A DNA stretch of 64,000 nucleotides from Thioclava dalianensis (lineage in GTDB: Bacteria; Pseudomonadota; Alphaproteobacteria; Rhodobacterales; Rhodobacteraceae): the NCBI RefSeq assembly GCF_000715505.1, contig NZ_JHEH01000018.1:1-64000 (forward strand). Reading direction: 5' to 3'. The notes under the pieces are model-generated. The model searched no databases. It had not been told where the DNA came from and saw only the letters and a program-made list of their open reading frames with translations. How positions within the stretch are numbered: position 1 is the first letter of the stretch; each line of letters opens with the position of its first letter. Below are positions 30,829 to 39,702 of the stretch, piece by piece. Position numbers and translations under genes: made by a program.

Positions 30829-33642
30829 TTACTTCTTGTCCTTGAGCGCTGCGAGCACGGCAAAGGGGTTGTCGGGATCGATCGGCTTTTCCTTGCGCGG
30901 CGGACGCGCTTCGAAATTGCGCGCGCCTCCCCCTTCGGGTTTGCCGCCCTTCTTGCCCTTTTTGCCCTGCGGACGCCCGCCCTTGCGCTCACCGCGCGGG
31001 GCATCGGAATTGCCGCCATCGCGACGCGGTCCACGGGGATTGGCACGCGGGCGCGGGGCCCATGTGAAGGTGTAGAAAGTCTCGACCTCGGGGGCGCTCT
31101 CTGCCTCGGCGGGTGCCGCATCTGCCGGTGCCTCTTCGGCAGCGGGTGCAGTGTCCGGCTGGCTCTCAGACGCTGAGGGCGCGCCTGCCGCATCCGGGCT
31201 GTCAGCCTCAGGCGCGGTCGCGGCTTCCGATGCGGGCTTGGCGGGATCAGCGGGCTTGACCTTGGGGCGTTCGCCCTGCTCGGCCTTATAGCCCAAACCG
31301 CCCATCAGATCGGCGAATTGCTCCAGCGTCATGCCGGTGATCGAGAGCATGTCGGGATTGGCCTCGAACCCACCGCGACTGTCTTGGCCGCGCAGCAGAT
31401 CTGCCAGACGCTCAAGCATGTCGATGCGAATCGCGCGCGCGCCGGACGGACGATAGCCCGAGAGACGGTAGGCCTCCGGCTCGAACCCTTCAATATTGGG
31501 GATCGTGACCAGACCGGGGGGCGGGCTTTCGGGGAATTCGTCGCGCCCATCCCAAAGCGAGGCCAGCACAAGGCGCAACCGCGTCGGTGCAGGCTTGAGA
31601 AGGGCGGGCATGAAGATCGTGTACTGACCAAAGCGCACGCCATGCTTGCGCAGGCTGCCACGCGCTTCCTGATCCAGTTCCTTGACCTCGGCGGCCACCT
31701 GATCGCGCGGGATGATGCCCAGCGTTTCCACCAGCCGGAAGGCAAAGCCACGGGCGAGCCCGGTCAGCGCCTCGTCGCGGCTCATCGCCAGAAGCGGCTC
31801 GAAAAGGGCGGCCACCTTGCGGTCGATGAAGTGCTGCAAGCGGCGCGTAACCTTCTCGGCCACGTCTGATCCGGCCTCGTCATCGACGAAAGCCTGAACG
31901 GAGGGGCGCATCACATCGCCGCCCTTGACCAGCTTGCCCACCGCGGTGTCGCCCCACATGAGGCCACCCTGCTCGGTGAAATCCATCTCGGTATCGGGGG
32001 CGTTATAGAAACGGTCCGCGCGCAGATTGAACTCGGGCGCGAGCGCCTCATAGGCCGCACGGGCGAGCATCTTTGCCTCATCGGGCGACCCGGTTTCATC
32101 CTGACGGAACCGGAACCCATCCAGACGGCCGGCATATTCGCCCTCAACCGTCACTTCGCCCTTGTCATTCACCTCGGCCACGAGGGTCTCCTTCTGCTTG
32201 AGCCGGCGCAGCAACACAGAGGTGCGCCGGTCCACAAATCGTTGGGTCAAAGCGCCGTGGAGCGCATCTGACAGGCGGTCTTCTACAGCGCGGGTCGCCT
32301 CGCGCCAATGGCTTTCGTCATCGACCCAGCCCTTGCGTTGCGCAACATAGGTCCAAGTGCGGATAAAAGCGAGCCTGCGCGACAGCGTATCGATATCTCC
32401 GCCGGTGCGGTCGATCCGCTCGATCTGGCGTCTCAGCCAATCCGAGGGCACCCCGCGCCCCGACTGCAAAAAGCCGAAAATCCGCGCCAAGAGCGTTGCA
32501 TGCTCGGCCTCGGAAATCGAGCGAAAATCAGGGATTCGGCACACATCCCAAAGCAATTGCACATCGCTTGGGCGGCTCACCCGGTCACGCACCTCCGGAT
32601 CTTCGCCAAGCACCTTGAGCGCGCGCAGGTCATCGGCCTCGCGTCCCTTGGTGAGCCATTCTCCGCCGTCGCGCGGCTCGGGCCGGGCCTCAAGCGCGCC
32701 GATCAGGCGGTCAAGCGTGCCAAATTCCAACCGGTCATTGCGCCATTGCAGCCGCTGGAGCGGCGCGAAGCGGTGGTTTTCGATGGCATCGACAATCTCG
32801 GGCTGAAGCGGGCTTGCCTCACCCGTGACCCCAAAAGTCCCGTCTGTCGTGTGCCGCCCCGCGCGGCCCGCGATCTGGGCCAGCTCATAGGGAAAGAGCG
32901 GGCGCATCCGGCGACCATCGAATTTCGACGTGGCCGAAAAGGCGACATGGTCGATATCGAGGTTCAGCCCCATCCCGATCGCATCGGTGGCGACCAGATA
33001 ATCGACATCGCCATTTTGATACATCGCCACCTGCGCGTTGCGCGTGCGCGGGCTGAGCGCGCCCATCACCACCGCACAGCCGCCTTTCTGGCGGCGGATC
33101 AGCTCGGCCATGGCATAGGTATTCTCGACCGAAAACCCGACGATGGCAGAGCGCGGCTTCATCCGAGAAATCTTCTTGGAGCCTGCATAGGTAAGCTCCG
33201 AGAAGCGCTCACGCTTGGAAAACTGCACCTTGGGCACCAGAGCCGCAATCGCCCCGCGCATCGTTTCCGATCCCAGAAACAGCGTCTCGTGCAAGCCCCG
33301 CGCGTGCAACAAGCGGTCTGTGAAGACATGGCCGCGCTCGGGATCGCCGCAGAGCTGGATCTCGTCGATGGCCAGAAAATCCGCGCCGATATTGGTCGGC
33401 ATCGCCTCGGTCGTGGCCACCCAATATTGCGTGCGCTCGGGCACGATGCGCTCTTCGCCGGTGACCAAAGCCACCACGCTTGGCCCGCGCTGCGCCACGA
33501 TCCGGTCATAGACCTCGCGCGCGAGCAGACGCAGCGGCAGCCCGATGACGCCGGTCCGATGCGCCAGCATCCGCTCAATTGCGTAATGGGTCTTGCCAGT
33601 ATTGGTCGGCCCCAGCACGGCCGTGATCCGCCCGGTTTGCAT
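30829..33642 (-). CDS. SUV3-like DExH/DEAD RNA helicase
   Basis: A 937-residue helicase. Walker A GPTNTGKTH (residues 11-19), DExH-type box AIDEIQL, motif IV-VI region ATDAIGMGLNLDIDHVAFSA and QIAGRAGRHTTDG. This organisation matches mitochondrial SUV3 and its alphaproteobacterial relatives, which unwind RNA for degradation. Residues from about 755 are an Ala/Pro/Glu-rich linker followed by a strongly basic Gly/Arg/Lys tail (PRANPRGPRRDGG, RPQGKKGKKGGKPEGGG), likely an RNA-binding disordered region. Downstream S4 protein, fdxA and carD form a conserved neighbourhood. Confidence 0.92.
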   Translation of the reverse strand: MQTGRITAVLGPTNTGKTHYAIERMLAHRTGVIGLPLRLLAREVYDRIVAQRGPSVVALVTGEERIVPERTQYWVATTEAMPTNIGADFLAIDEIQLCGDPERGHVFTDRLLHARGLHETLFLGSETMRGAIAALVPKVQFSKRERFSELTYAGSKKISRMKPRSAIVGFSVENTYAMAELIRRQKGGCAVVMGALSPRTRNAQVAMYQNGDVDYLVATDAIGMGLNLDIDHVAFSATSKFDGRRMRPLFPYELAQIAGRAGRHTTDGTFGVTGEASPLQPEIVDAIENHRFAPLQRLQWRNDRLEFGTLDRLIGALEARPEPRDGGEWLTKGREADDLRALKVLGEDPEVRDRVSRPSDVQLLWDVCRIPDFRSISEAEHATLLARIFGFLQSGRGVPSDWLRRQIERIDRTGGDIDTLSRRLAFIRTWTYVAQRKGWVDDESHWREATRAVEDRLSDALHGALTQRFVDRRTSVLLRRLKQKETLVAEVNDKGEVTVEGEYAGRLDGFRFRQDETGSPDEAKMLARAAYEALAPEFNLRADRFYNAPDTEMDFTEQGGLMWGDTAVGKLVKGGDVMRPSVQAFVDDEAGSDVAEKVTRRLQHFIDRKVAALFEPLLAMSRDEALTGLARGFAFRLVETLGIIPRDQVAAEVKELDQEARGSLRKHGVRFGQYTIFMPALLKPAPTRLRLVLASLWDGRDEFPESPPPGLVTIPNIEGFEPEAYRLSGYRPSGARAIRIDMLERLADLLRGQDSRGGFEANPDMLSITGMTLEQFADLMGGLGYKAEQGERPKVKPADPAKPASEAATAPEADSPDAAGAPSASESQPDTAPAAEEAPADAAPAEAESAPEVETFYTFTWAPRPRANPRGPRRDGGNSDAPRGERKGGRPQGKKGKKGGKPEGGGARNFEARPPRKEKPIDPDNPFAVLAALKDKK

Positions 33643-33662
33643 TCTAGCTTCCCTAACCGGCC

Positions 33663-34235
33663 TTAAAGCGCCGTTCCCTGATGCGTCTTGTCCAGACGCG
33701 CGATTGCGTCTTTCACATCCTGCTGGTGTGGGTTCAAGGCGAAAGAGGCCTGATAGGCCTTCAAGGCGCGCGAATCATCGCCCATTTCTTCGAGCATCGT
33801 GCCGAGCCCGGCCAAGGCGCCCCAATGGCGTGGCTCCAGCTTGAGCACATGGGCAATATCAGAGGCTGCAGGCCCGTAAAGACCGGCCATGAAATACGCG
33901 GTCGCCCGCCCGTTCCAGCCTTCGGCGAAATCGGGCGCATGATCGACAAGGGCCGTGAAATGCTCGATCGCGGCCTCTGTGTCGCCATCATCGAGCGCAG
34001 ATTCCCCCCGTTTGAGCAACAGATCCATCGCCGGTGAGCCCGAGCGTGACCAAGCACGGCGAATATCGGCCTCGGCGCGCGACCAGCCCGGATCGTTGGG
34101 ATCGGCCAACTCCTTGAAATACGGCGCAAGCCCGTCAGTTTCTGCGCGAGAGGGGAAAGCCGCCATTGCTGCGAGTGAAAACCCTACGCACAATGCCGTG
34201 ACGGCATATTTGTATCTGTTGATGACGTGCCACAT
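33663..34235 (-). CDS. exported tetratricopeptide-repeat protein
   Basis: A 190-residue periplasmic protein. Signal peptide to about residue 31 (CVGFSLAAMAAFPSRA). The mature part holds about three TPR units: GESALDDGDTEAAIEHFTAL, GRATAYFMAGLYGPAASDIA and GTMLEEMGDDSRALKAYQAS. TPRs mediate protein contacts; the partner is unknown. The ATG at 34235 gives a proper signal peptide but has no good ribosome-binding site. It lies 20 bases upstream of the helicase gene on the same strand. Confidence 0.88.
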   Translation of the reverse strand: MWHVINRYKYAVTALCVGFSLAAMAAFPSRAETDGLAPYFKELADPNDPGWSRAEADIRRAWSRSGSPAMDLLLKRGESALDDGDTEAAIEHFTALVDHAPDFAEGWNGRATAYFMAGLYGPAASDIAHVLKLEPRHWGALAGLGTMLEEMGDDSRALKAYQASFALNPHQQDVKDAIARLDKTHQGTAL

Positions 34236-34300
34236 AACGAGAGAGTAACTCAATTGCCGGAGAAAGCGAGAGCCCGGCCATTCAAATCTGGAGGACAACG

Positions 34301-34588
34301 ATGAGTGAAGTGATCGACCAGGCTGTCGCAGCACTGAAACAGAAACTGCCGGACGGCTTTTCCTCGACCGCAAAATTCGTGATCAAGGACGAAGGCTCGA
34401 TCATCGTCGACGAATCCGGCGTGCGCCCGGGGGATGACGAAGCAGAGGTCGTGCTGACGGCGGATCGCGAAACCTTCGAGGGAATGCTCAATGGCGACGT
34501 GAACCCGACTTCGGCCTTCATGTCGGGCAAGCTCAGCGTCGACGGCTCGATGGGTCTTGCGATGCAGCTTGGGGCTGCGCTCGCCTGA
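34301..34588 (+). CDS. SCP2 sterol-binding-domain protein
   Basis: A 95-residue stand-alone SCP2 domain: VIDQAVAALKQKLP, AKFVIKDEGSIIVDE, then EVVLTADRETFEGMLNGDVN and AFMSGKLSVDGSMGLAMQL. The fold has a hydrophobic tunnel for lipids or acyl-CoA. TGGAGGAC lies 6 bases before the ATG. Its stop codon overlaps the start of the following hydrolase gene (TGATG), so the two are translationally coupled, which suggests a shared lipid substrate. Confidence 0.94.
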   Translation: MSEVIDQAVAALKQKLPDGFSSTAKFVIKDEGSIIVDESGVRPGDDEAEVVLTADRETFEGMLNGDVNPTSAFMSGKLSVDGSMGLAMQLGAALA

Positions 34589-35565
34589 TGGAGACCGCGC
34601 CCCTTTTCGACGTGATCGCGCGCGGCCCCGAAGGCGGTGCCGCCTATTGGCTCAAGACCGAGGACGGATATCGCATCCGTATGGGCCATTGGCCCGCCCC
34701 GAGTGACGCGCGTGGAACCGTCTTTTTGCTATGTGGGCGCACCGAATATATCGAAAAATATGGTCCCGCAGCGGTGGAATTTGCCGCGCGGGGCTATGGC
34801 ATGCTGGCCATCGACTGGCGCGGTCAGGGCTTGGCGGACCGCGTCTTGCCCAAGGATCCGATGAAGGGCCATGTCGGCGGCATCCTCGATTATCAACTTG
34901 ATCTGAAGGCTGTGATTGCGGCGGCCAAAGAGCTGGGCCTGCCAGAGCCGTTCCATTTCGTAGGCCATTCGATGGGCGGTGCCATCGGCCTGCGCCATAT
35001 CATGACGCCCGGCCATGTCTTCGCGTCGGCTGCGTTTTCAGCACCGATGTGGGGCATCAAGGCGCCGGCCCCGCTGCACCCGTTCCGGATCCTTCTGGCG
35101 CAGCTTTTCGGCGATTCTTTCATGGCGGAATCATTTGCCCCCGGCATGACCGACGAGACCTATGTGTATCGCTCGAGCTTCAACGAGAACCGCCTGACGC
35201 GCGATCCCGCCATGTGGTCTTGGCTGATCTCGCAAGCCGCCGCGGAACCTGCGCTGACCATTGGCGGGGCGACGATCCACTGGGTCGCGGAAAGCCTGCT
35301 GGAATGCGAAGCGCTGAGCGCTCTGCCCTCACCCGATCTGCCCTGCTATTGCGCGCTTGGCGGCGAGGAGAAGATCGTGCACACGCCTGCGGTCCATGAC
35401 CGGATGGCGCGCTGGCCCAATGCTGCGTTCGACGTCATGCCCGGCTCCGAGCACGAGATCATGATGGAAGTGCCCGCCACACGCACGAAATTCTATGATC
35501 GCTGCGCGGAGATGTTTGATGCCGCAGGCGGCCGGGATGCAGGTGTCAGAGCTGAATCTGCGTGA
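34588..35565 (+). CDS. lysophospholipase-like alpha/beta hydrolase
   Basis: A 325-residue alpha/beta hydrolase of the PldB/monoacylglycerol-lipase type. N-terminal core starts RIRMGHWPAPSDARGTVFLL, then AIDWRGQGLADR (typical of lysophospholipase L2 group) and the nucleophile elbow FVGHSMGGAIGL. Coupled to the SCP2 gene by a one-base overlap. Its 3' end overlaps the convergent Anbu-peptidase gene by 20 bases. Confidence 0.92.
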   Translation: METAPLFDVIARGPEGGAAYWLKTEDGYRIRMGHWPAPSDARGTVFLLCGRTEYIEKYGPAAVEFAARGYGMLAIDWRGQGLADRVLPKDPMKGHVGGILDYQLDLKAVIAAAKELGLPEPFHFVGHSMGGAIGLRHIMTPGHVFASAAFSAPMWGIKAPAPLHPFRILLAQLFGDSFMAESFAPGMTDETYVYRSSFNENRLTRDPAMWSWLISQAAAEPALTIGGATIHWVAESLLECEALSALPSPDLPCYCALGGEEKIVHTPAVHDRMARWPNAAFDVMPGSEHEIMMEVPATRTKFYDRCAEMFDAAGGRDAGVRAESA

Positions 35566-36271
35566 AGCTGTCGCGCAGCGCGGTGGACCAAGCCTCCGAC
35601 ATCTCGGCGAAATCCGTATCGCCCGCCTCGATGCGGCGCTGCATGGAAATCTTGCAATCATTGTTGCGGATCACCGCGAGATCGAGCGGCATACCCACGG
35701 ACAGGTTCGAGCGTAGCGTCGAATCCATCGACAAAAGCACGGCCTTTTGTGCATCCTCAAGGCTGGTCTCCGAGCGCACAACGCGATCGAGGATCGGCTT
35801 GCCGTATTTGTGCTCGCCGATCTGCAAGAACGGCGTGTCCTCGGTCGCTTCGATGAAATTCCCCTCCGGGTAGATCAGGAACATCCGCATCTCGCCGCCC
35901 GCCCGCTGGCCCGCGACGATCATCGAGGCCGAGGTTGAGATCCGCTCGGCATCCATACGGCTGACGATATCCTTGCGCACCCCGGCCAAAGTGTTGCCGA
36001 TGATCTCGGAAACTTTCAGCATCGTGGGGGCCTGCATGATCGAGCTATTGCCATCCGCCTCGGGCGCGTCGATTTCTTCGCGCAGCCGCGCCAAGGTCGT
36101 CTGCGTGACCGAAAGAGACCCGGCCGTCATGATCGCAACCACCCGCTCGCCGGGCTCCACGAAGGTGAACATCTTGCGATAGGTCGCGATGTTGTCGAGC
36201 CCGCCATTGGTGCGCGTGTCCGACAGCAAAACCATGCCTGCATTGAGCAGAAGACCGACACAATAGGTCAT
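35546..36271 (-). CDS. Anbu-type proteasome-like peptidase
   Basis: A 241-residue Ntn-hydrolase of the Anbu (ancestral beta subunit) family, related to HslV and proteasome beta subunits. After removal of Met the chain begins TYCVGLLLN, so the threonine is the expected N-terminal nucleophile; the aspartate in LLSDTRTNGG (position 17) and lysine in YRKM (position 32) match the Asp17/Lys33 pair of proteasomal sites. Anbu forms open, staircase-like oligomers. It is the last gene of an operon with a transglutaminase-like protein, an alpha-E protein and an ATP-grasp protein, the usual Anbu setting; the substrate is not known. Confidence 0.94.
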   Translation of the reverse strand: MTYCVGLLLNAGMVLLSDTRTNGGLDNIATYRKMFTFVEPGERVVAIMTAGSLSVTQTTLARLREEIDAPEADGNSSIMQAPTMLKVSEIIGNTLAGVRKDIVSRMDAERISTSASMIVAGQRAGGEMRMFLIYPEGNFIEATEDTPFLQIGEHKYGKPILDRVVRSETSLEDAQKAVLLSMDSTLRSNLSVGMPLDLAVIRNNDCKISMQRRIEAGDTDFAEMSEAWSTALRDSFTQIQL

Positions 36272-36317
36272 ATTTATCCCCAGATCCCGCGATCAGATTG
36301 CCCGATCGAAGCGGACC

Positions 36318-37130
36318 TTATTGCTGGACCTGTCCGAGGGCAACCGTGACGTCCAGTCTCTCTTCGCCACCGCCCTGAGCGACGCCCCTGATCGGGGCGG
36401 CCTCGCGCGCGTCCAGACCAGAGCCCAGCCGAATATAGCGCTCATCGGGGCAGCAGCTATTGGCCGCGTCAAAACCGATCCAGCCGATGCCCTGCACCCA
36501 GATCTCCGCCCAGGCATGGGCGGCCTCATGCGGAGCGCCATCCTCAGAGGCCAGCAGATAGCCCGAGACATAGCGCGCCGGCAGATCGATGGAGCGCGCC
36601 GCAGCGATCAGCGCATGCGCGTGATCCTGACATACGCCCTGCCCCTGCGCCAAAGCCTCGGCGGCGGTGGTATGCGCGTCCGTCACATCGGGGGTATAGG
36701 CGATGGCCTCACCAATGGCCGCGCTCAGCCGATGGGCCTTCTGCAAAGGCTCGCTCAGGCCCTGCGTGACCTCTTCGGCCAGCTTTGCCAGACCGTCATC
36801 GACCCATGTGGCCGAGGTTTCGCGCAGATAGGCCATCGGATGAACCAGTTCACGATGTCCGCGCAGCACGCCGGATGTATCGAAGGTCTCGATCTTGCCG
36901 CGCACCGTCACGACCACCTCATCGACCGGCGGACGCACCGACCAGCCCTCGACCTTGTCGCCCGCGCCGTCGCGAAAGCTGCCGCCGCGAATGCCGTTCT
37001 CGATGGTCACCAACCACTCGATTTCGCGCTGGCCCTCAAACCGCGACGGAAACAGCCGGAGCGACTGCACCGCAGCCCCCATCGGCACGTCATAGGCATA
37101 TTTCGTCACATGATCGACCGTGAGGATCAT
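36318..37130 (-). CDS. transglutaminase-like cysteine peptidase of the Anbu cluster
   Basis: A 270-residue protein with an N-terminal beta domain (Bact_transglu_N, residues about 1-90: DHVTKYAYDVPMGAAVQSLR) and a transglutaminase core. The catalytic triad is visible: Cys167 (QGVCQDHAHAL), His205 (HAWAEIW) and Asp221 (GFDAAN). Bacterial members are more often peptidases or amidases than crosslinkers. Overlaps the upstream alpha-E gene by 4 bases (ATGA). Confidence 0.94.
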   Translation of the reverse strand: MILTVDHVTKYAYDVPMGAAVQSLRLFPSRFEGQREIEWLVTIENGIRGGSFRDGAGDKVEGWSVRPPVDEVVVTVRGKIETFDTSGVLRGHRELVHPMAYLRETSATWVDDGLAKLAEEVTQGLSEPLQKAHRLSAAIGEAIAYTPDVTDAHTTAAEALAQGQGVCQDHAHALIAAARSIDLPARYVSGYLLASEDGAPHEAAHAWAEIWVQGIGWIGFDAANSCCPDERYIRLGSGLDAREAAPIRGVAQGGGEERLDVTVALGQVQQ

Positions 37131-38083
37131 TGCGCCTCTCCCGTCAGGTAGGTGCGTTGCACAAGGGCTGTCAGATCCCCGATGTCATGAATGAAGCGCG
37201 TCAGGAATTCATGCATGCCTTCGTCGAAAATCTCGGGCACCCGCGTCGCCTTGAGCGCGTCGACCAGTCCGCGCACGCGCTCTTGCGCCGGGCCGGAGGG
37301 CTGGTTGTAAAAGCGCGACAGGCTATCAATATGGCGCATCGCCTTTTGCGCGGCCGACATCAGCGAGCGCGGGCTGGAGGGGTTGAGGATGAGGAAATCC
37401 ACAATCTTGGCCGCCGTGATCTCGCCGCCATAGGCCCAGTGAAATGCCCGGTGCGACTGCATCGCGCGCAGCAGGACCTGCCATTGGTAATTGTCAAAGC
37501 CCGATCCCACCATCGAAACCGAGGGCAGCAGCACGAAATACTTCACATCGATCAGCCGGGCAGTGTTATCGGCCCGCTCCAGCGCATAGCCCAGATTCAT
37601 GAAGGAGAACCCATCATTGCGCAGCATGCTCGAATCCATCGTCCCGCGCAGCAGCGAGGATTGCCGGTTCACCCAGTCGCACAGATCGCTGGTCTCCATC
37701 TCCGAGCGCGGCTTGCGCTCTAGCTGACGGATATCCTGAAACGCGGTGTTGAGAGTGTCCCAGACCTGCCCGGTGATCGCGGTGCGCACGATGCGCGCAT
37801 TTTCCCGCGCCCGCTCGATGCAGGAAATCACCGACGACGGGTTGTCGCGGTCAAAGAACAAGTAGCTCTCGATATTGCGCTGGACCGGGTCGCCATATTT
37901 CTCGGCAAAGCCCTCGGCGGTGCCAGAGGCCTGCAGCAGGCTCTCCCACTCCGAGCGGTAGCCATGCCCGGCAGAGGGCGTCAGCGAGATCCGCGCCCCC
38001 ACCTCAAGCAGACGCGACATCGTCTCCGCACGCTCCATGTAGCGCGCGATCCAAAACAGGTTTTCCGCCGTCCGGCTTAGCAT
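37127..38083 (-). CDS. alpha-E domain protein of the Anbu cluster
   Basis: A 318-residue all-helical alpha-E (COG2307) protein. It starts MLSRTAENLFWIARYMERAE, the family hallmark, and contains ALERADNTARLIDVKYF and IDSLSRFYNQPSG. In related systems it is paired with, or fused to, the circularly permuted ATP-grasp enzyme, and is thought to assist amide-bond formation. It lies 7 bases after the ATP-grasp gene and overlaps the transglutaminase gene by 4 bases. Confidence 0.94.
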   Translation of the reverse strand: MLSRTAENLFWIARYMERAETMSRLLEVGARISLTPSAGHGYRSEWESLLQASGTAEGFAEKYGDPVQRNIESYLFFDRDNPSSVISCIERARENARIVRTAITGQVWDTLNTAFQDIRQLERKPRSEMETSDLCDWVNRQSSLLRGTMDSSMLRNDGFSFMNLGYALERADNTARLIDVKYFVLLPSVSMVGSGFDNYQWQVLLRAMQSHRAFHWAYGGEITAAKIVDFLILNPSSPRSLMSAAQKAMRHIDSLSRFYNQPSGPAQERVRGLVDALKATRVPEIFDEGMHEFLTRFIHDIGDLTALVQRTYLTGEAQ

Positions 38084-38090
38084 GTGATTC

Positions 38091-39503
38091 TCACTCCGCC
38101 AGAACCCAAGTATCTTTGACGCCGCCGCCCTGCGATGAGTTCACCACGAGCGACCCTTCGGTCAACGCCACGCGGGTCAGTCCGCCCGGCACCAGCTCGA
38201 TCTTGTCGCCCACCAGACAATAGGGTCGCAGATCGACATGGCGCGGGGCCACACCCTCTTCGACGAATGTCGGCGTCGTCGAGAGCGCCAGCGTCGGCTG
38301 GGCGATGTAGTTGTCGGGATCGTCGATGATCTTATGTCGGAAGGCCTCGATCTGCTCCTTGGTCGATTTCGGACCGACAAGCATCCCATAGCCGCCCGAG
38401 CCATGGACCTCCTTGATCACCAGTTCGGGCAGGTGTTCGAGCACGTATTTGCAGTCGTCCTTCTTGGCGCATTGCCATGTGGGCACGTTCTCCAAAAGCG
38501 GCTCTTCGCCAAGGTAGAAGCGCACCATCTCGGGCACATAAGTATAAATCGCCTTGTCATCGGCCACACCCGCGCCCGGCGCCGAACAGATCGTCACCCC
38601 GCCCGAGCGGTAGACATCCATCAGCCCCGGCACACCCAGCATCGAGTCGGGCCGGAAGCAGAGCGGATCGAGGAAGGCATCGTCGATCCTGCGATAGATC
38701 ACATCGAGCTTCTTGGGCCCCTCGGTCGTGCGCATCCAGCAAAACCCGCCCTCGACAAAGAGATCCGCGCCCTCAACCAGTTCGACCCCCATCAGGTCGG
38801 CCAAGAAGGAATGCTCGTAATAGGCCGAGTTGAAATGGCCGGGCGTCAGGATCGCAATCGTCGGCTCCGCATCGCATTTCGCAGGCGCGACGCTTGCCAT
38901 AGTGCGGCGCAGCGCATCGGCATAGCCATCGACCGGCTCGATTCGGTTTTCCCGAAACAGATTGGGGAACATCCGCATCATGATCTCGCGATTCTCCAGC
39001 ATATAGGAGACCCCCGAAGGCGTGCGGCAATTGTCCTCAAGCACGTAGAACTGATCGGGCCCGGTGCGCACAAGATCGATACCCACGATATGGCTATAGA
39101 TCCCGCGCGGCGGCACAAAGCCCGACACGGCGCGCTCATAGGCATCGTTTTGATAGACCAGACGGGCGGGGATACGCCCGGCGCGCACGATCTCGCCGCG
39201 CCCATAGACATCCAGAAGAAACGCGTTGAGGGCACGGGCGCGCTGCTTGATGCCGCGCTCCAGCTTGCGCCACTCCATCTGGGTGAAAACACGGGGGAAC
39301 ATGTCGAACGGGATCAGCCGGTCAGGGTCGCCCCCTTCGCCATAAACCGCAAACGTGATGCCGATCCGACGAAACAGGGCCTCAGCCTCGGCCTGCTTCA
39401 TGGCCCGGAACTCTGCAGGCATCTCCCGCGTCCACCCGTCGAGCCCGTTATAGGGGGGGCGAACCTTGCCGCCATCGAACATCTCGTTGAAATAGTCTGT
39501 CAT
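38091..39503 (-). CDS. circularly permuted ATP-grasp protein of the Anbu cluster
   Basis: A 470-residue protein of the CP_ATPgrasp (COG2308) family. Segments MFPRVFTQMEWRKLERGIKQ, GIDLVRTGPDQFYVLEDNCR (N-terminal part), PNVPTWQC-like VPTWQCAKKDDCKYVLEHL, and LVIKEVHGSGGYGMLVGP (ATP-binding lysine region) are typical. ATP-grasp ligases form amide bonds through acyl phosphates; here a peptide or peptide-tag synthesis has been proposed for the family. First gene of the Anbu operon; about 200 bases separate it from the divergent peptidase gene. Confidence 0.94.
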   Translation of the reverse strand: MTDYFNEMFDGGKVRPPYNGLDGWTREMPAEFRAMKQAEAEALFRRIGITFAVYGEGGDPDRLIPFDMFPRVFTQMEWRKLERGIKQRARALNAFLLDVYGRGEIVRAGRIPARLVYQNDAYERAVSGFVPPRGIYSHIVGIDLVRTGPDQFYVLEDNCRTPSGVSYMLENREIMMRMFPNLFRENRIEPVDGYADALRRTMASVAPAKCDAEPTIAILTPGHFNSAYYEHSFLADLMGVELVEGADLFVEGGFCWMRTTEGPKKLDVIYRRIDDAFLDPLCFRPDSMLGVPGLMDVYRSGGVTICSAPGAGVADDKAIYTYVPEMVRFYLGEEPLLENVPTWQCAKKDDCKYVLEHLPELVIKEVHGSGGYGMLVGPKSTKEQIEAFRHKIIDDPDNYIAQPTLALSTTPTFVEEGVAPRHVDLRPYCLVGDKIELVPGGLTRVALTEGSLVVNSSQGGGVKDTWVLAE

Positions 39504-39702
39504 TTACGCTGATGCACCCCTCATTCTTACCCTATTCCTAGAGCCTGAACCCCGTGAGGGAAAGCCCAGCACCCCCTCGACGGTTCCCAACGCGGCTGCA
39601 TTTGCATGAATTCATGGTGTTTGCCTAAAATTTATGCAGGGCTTGTCAATCCGGTATCAGCCCCCCTATCTGGTGAACATCACTCCAGATCTTGAGGACG
39701 CC

